Below, piece after piece: positions 5,031 to 6,737 of a DNA stretch of 6,737 nt. How positions within the stretch are numbered: position 1 is the stretch's first letter; each line of letters opens with the position of its first letter. Where the stretch lies: NCBI GenBank assembly GCA_014381035.1, contig JACMIS010000004.1, positions 1 to 6,737 of the forward strand. Reading direction: 5' to 3'. Both the position numbers and the translations under genes were made by a program. Source of the stretch: Armatimonadota bacterium. GTDB taxonomy: Bacteria > Armatimonadota > Armatimonadia > Armatimonadales > Armatimonadaceae. The notes under the pieces were generated by a model that was not told the DNA's origin, made no database searches, and saw nothing but the letters and a program-made list of their open reading frames with translations.

Positions 5031-6737
5031 GCTGGAAGAAACCGTCGTTGCCGCGAACATTCATGCCGACCTGATTGAGGAAGGCGGATTCTTTGCCGTT
5101 CGTTTGAACAGTGGAAATGGATCATTAGTTCTCGCCCCTCCCACCTTCTCTATTAGCGGCACATCTGCATCTCCCGTTTCACTCGTGAGAGTCAGTGATT
5201 CTCAGGTTGTGTTCGGGCGGGTACGAGAATGTATAGCGACGTTCGGTTTCGGGGACGCGTTTCCGCAACTCAATCTCGAAGTGATCGTCCGAAGTGTCTA
5301 CGACTCACCCGTGTTTCGCTTTTGTTACCGACTCCTCAGTGCGGAACCGCTTGCGTTGACCAAACCTGACGGAACGGACGTCCTCGCTTATTTTACGCTC
5401 GACTTCGCGCGTGTGAATGATTATGGGGAGCCTATAGCGGCGAAGGAGATTCGCTTCGCTGAGTTCAACAGTCTTTTCCATTCCTTTATGCTCAGCGAAA
5501 CACCGCTCGGCACGAAAGACTTTGCCGCCGAGCGATCCATTGTCGGACCGTTTCTCGTTGTCGGGGCGAAAGAGGGTCCGAGTGGTCTTGTCGCCTACGA
5601 ACACGGCTCCCAATCCAACGATCCGTTCCTGTCGTATCAACTGCATCCGTCGGGGACTGCGGCGACCCTTCGTGCAGTGAAGGGGAATTACTGGCACGGG
5701 CAGGTGATCGCACCGGACACCCCATTCGAATCGCTCTGGTTTCAAGTAGCCCTCGTGGACGATGACGAAGACACTCTTGCCGGGACGTATCGCCACTGGG
5801 CTCTCCGCCATCAAACCCCCAACACCGAATCGCGCAAGCCGTATATCTTTTACAATACATGGAATTATCAGGAACGCGTTTTTAACCAACACAAGAAGCC
5901 GTATCTCTCGGACATGAACGAAGCGCGGATGCTCGCCGAGATAGACGCCGCGCATGAAATGGGGATCGAGGTATTTGTCATCGATACCGGTTGGTACCAC
6001 AAAACCGGGGACTGGCGGGTCTCGCCGGAGCGGTTCCCGAACGGTTTGGCTGCGATCAACGCTAAACTGAGCGAATATGGCATGAAGCTCGGGCTCTGGT
6101 TCAATCCCATCGTTGCAGCAACCTCCAGCGAGATGTACCAGAACCACCACGACTGTGTCATGACATGGGACGGCAGCCCTCGCGATCCGGAACCGATCTG
6201 GGAGACGGAATCGAGTTATTCCCTGTCGCTCGTTTCGCGCTACTGGGACGCGTTCGCCGAGGAATTGATTCGTTGCCACAACGAGTTGAAAGTAACCTAC
6301 TTCAAGTGGGATGCCATCGCTCAGTATGGCGGCGACGGCGCGAATCTGTTTCATGGTACCGACGAAAACAGCACGAAAGAACGCCGCGAGTGCTACGGTT
6401 TCCTACTCGGTCGCTACATGACAAAAGTGGTCGATAAACTGTGCGCCGCCTGCCCCGATGCGATTGTAGACTTCGACATTACCGAGGGAGGGCGAACGGT
6501 CGGCTTACAGTTCCTGTCGGCGGGCAAGTATTTTTTGATCAACAATGGTCCTTATAATTGGGACTACAATATGCCGCTACCCGCAGACGGTAATGTAAAC
6601 CTGTTTTTCCACCCCGGTCCCGCGCGAGCCTGGATTTGCCGCGCCCCCCTGAGTTACGATAAATGGATTCCCAGTGTTCTTTTCTTGACCCACTATCTGC
6701 CCGACGATACACACACGGCGGGGTGGGGCGGGAAAAA
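5014..6737 (+). CDS. GH36-like alpha-galactosidase/melibiase, 3' end beyond the window
   Basis: 574 complete codons are visible with no stop before the right edge, against roughly 700 for typical GH36 enzymes. The family hydrolyses terminal alpha-galactosyl linkages with retention. Residues 1 to about 270 are beta-rich, as in the GH36 N-terminal sandwich. A TIM barrel starts near 275 with PYIFYNTWNY (276-285). It continues with VFVIDTGWY (320-328; D324 and W327 in the family's D-x-G-W position), KLGLWFNP (358-365) and YFKWDAI, whose D433 matches the nucleophile in the GH36 KWD motif. EGGR (491-494) resembles the family's GGGR turn. The general acid/base aspartate is not obvious: the corresponding stretch reads INNGPYNWDYN. 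No signal peptide is seen, so a cytoplasmic enzyme is likely. Start uncertain: ATG 5014 directly abuts GGGGAG, and ATG 5029 is the alternative. Both lie in the antisense of the nth relic. A glycoside hydrolase clan-D member of another specificity is possible. Confidence 0.85.
   Translation, partial: MNRDGMLEETVVAANIHADLIEEGGFFAVRLNSGNGSLVLAPPTFSISGTSASPVSLVRVSDSQVVFGRVRECIATFGFGDAFPQLNLEVIVRSVYDSPVFRFCYRLLSAEPLALTKPDGTDVLAYFTLDFARVNDYGEPIAAKEIRFAEFNSLFHSFMLSETPLGTKDFAAERSIVGPFLVVGAKEGPSGLVAYEHGSQSNDPFLSYQLHPSGTAATLRAVKGNYWHGQVIAPDTPFESLWFQVALVDDDEDTLAGTYRHWALRHQTPNTESRKPYIFYNTWNYQERVFNQHKKPYLSDMNEARMLAEIDAAHEMGIEVFVIDTGWYHKTGDWRVSPERFPNGLAAINAKLSEYGMKLGLWFNPIVAATSSEMYQNHHDCVMTWDGSPRDPEPIWETESSYSLSLVSRYWDAFAEELIRCHNELKVTYFKWDAIAQYGGDGANLFHGTDENSTKERRECYGFLLGRYMTKVVDKLCAACPDAIVDFDITEGGRTVGLQFLSAGKYFLINNGPYNWDYNMPLPADGNVNLFFHPGPARAWICRAPLSYDKWIPSVLFLTHYLPDDTHTAGWGGK

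Noticed and set aside
5305..6354. 349-codon open frame on the - strand
   Set aside because: It is a shadow opposite the glycosidase, whose + strand frame carries recognisable GH36 motifs. The - strand product shows no known motif.
1..6737. tRNA, rRNA, CRISPR arrays, IS ends or integrase genes
   Set aside because: No cloverleaf, repeat-spacer pattern, terminal inverted repeats or recombinase motif was recognised on either strand.

Overview
The window is about 57% GC (estimated by eye), gene-dense and bacterial. It has five coding segments plus one gene relic. The taxon cannot be read directly. A protein ending in a copper-amine-oxidase-type stalk domain, a PAS/RsbU/RsbW-type regulator pair and a GH36-like glycosidase together suit Armatimonadota or a Bacillota-like soil bacterium. 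That is inference only.

Layout, left to right. (1) Positions 3-122 hold the 3' end of a + strand gene with a stalk domain. (2) A strong bidirectional hairpin terminator (133-172) separates it from a convergent - strand gene at 171-905, an endonuclease III-type DNA glycosylase with HhH motif, catalytic Lys/Asp and a four-Cys Fe-S motif. (3) A 267-base divergent intergenic region (906-1172) precedes (4) a + strand pair 22 bases apart. The first is a PAS-PAS-PAS-PP2C (RsbU/SpoIIE-type) phosphatase (1173-3344). The second is a PAS-PAS-HATPase (RsbW/SpoIIAB-type) kinase (about 3367-4848). (5) Positions about 4862-5030 hold, on the - strand, a decayed second copy of the first ~56 codons of nth. (6) A GH36-like alpha-galactosidase/melibiase gene starts at about 5014 on the + strand, overlapping the relic antisense, and runs off the right edge.

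How the genes work together. The two middle genes look like one signalling unit. Each protein carries its own PAS sensors, and their catalytic ends are the opposing phosphatase and kinase activities of a partner-switching circuit acting on a STAS (RsbV/SpoIIAA-type) protein. No STAS protein or sigma factor lies in the window, so the target must be elsewhere. The glycosidase probably serves galactoside breakdown in the cytoplasm. Nothing in the sequence links it functionally to the sensors.

The most notable observation is that the sensor pair is flanked by two direct copies of the nth 5' end. The intact copy is on the left. The relic on the right matches it without gaps for more than 90 bases, starts at the equivalent ATG, and differs by as many silent as conserved codons across the region. 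The relic therefore diverged as a working gene before it decayed. This suggests displacement of a resident nth by a related foreign copy, or decay of an old paralogue, at the site where the sensor pair now sits.
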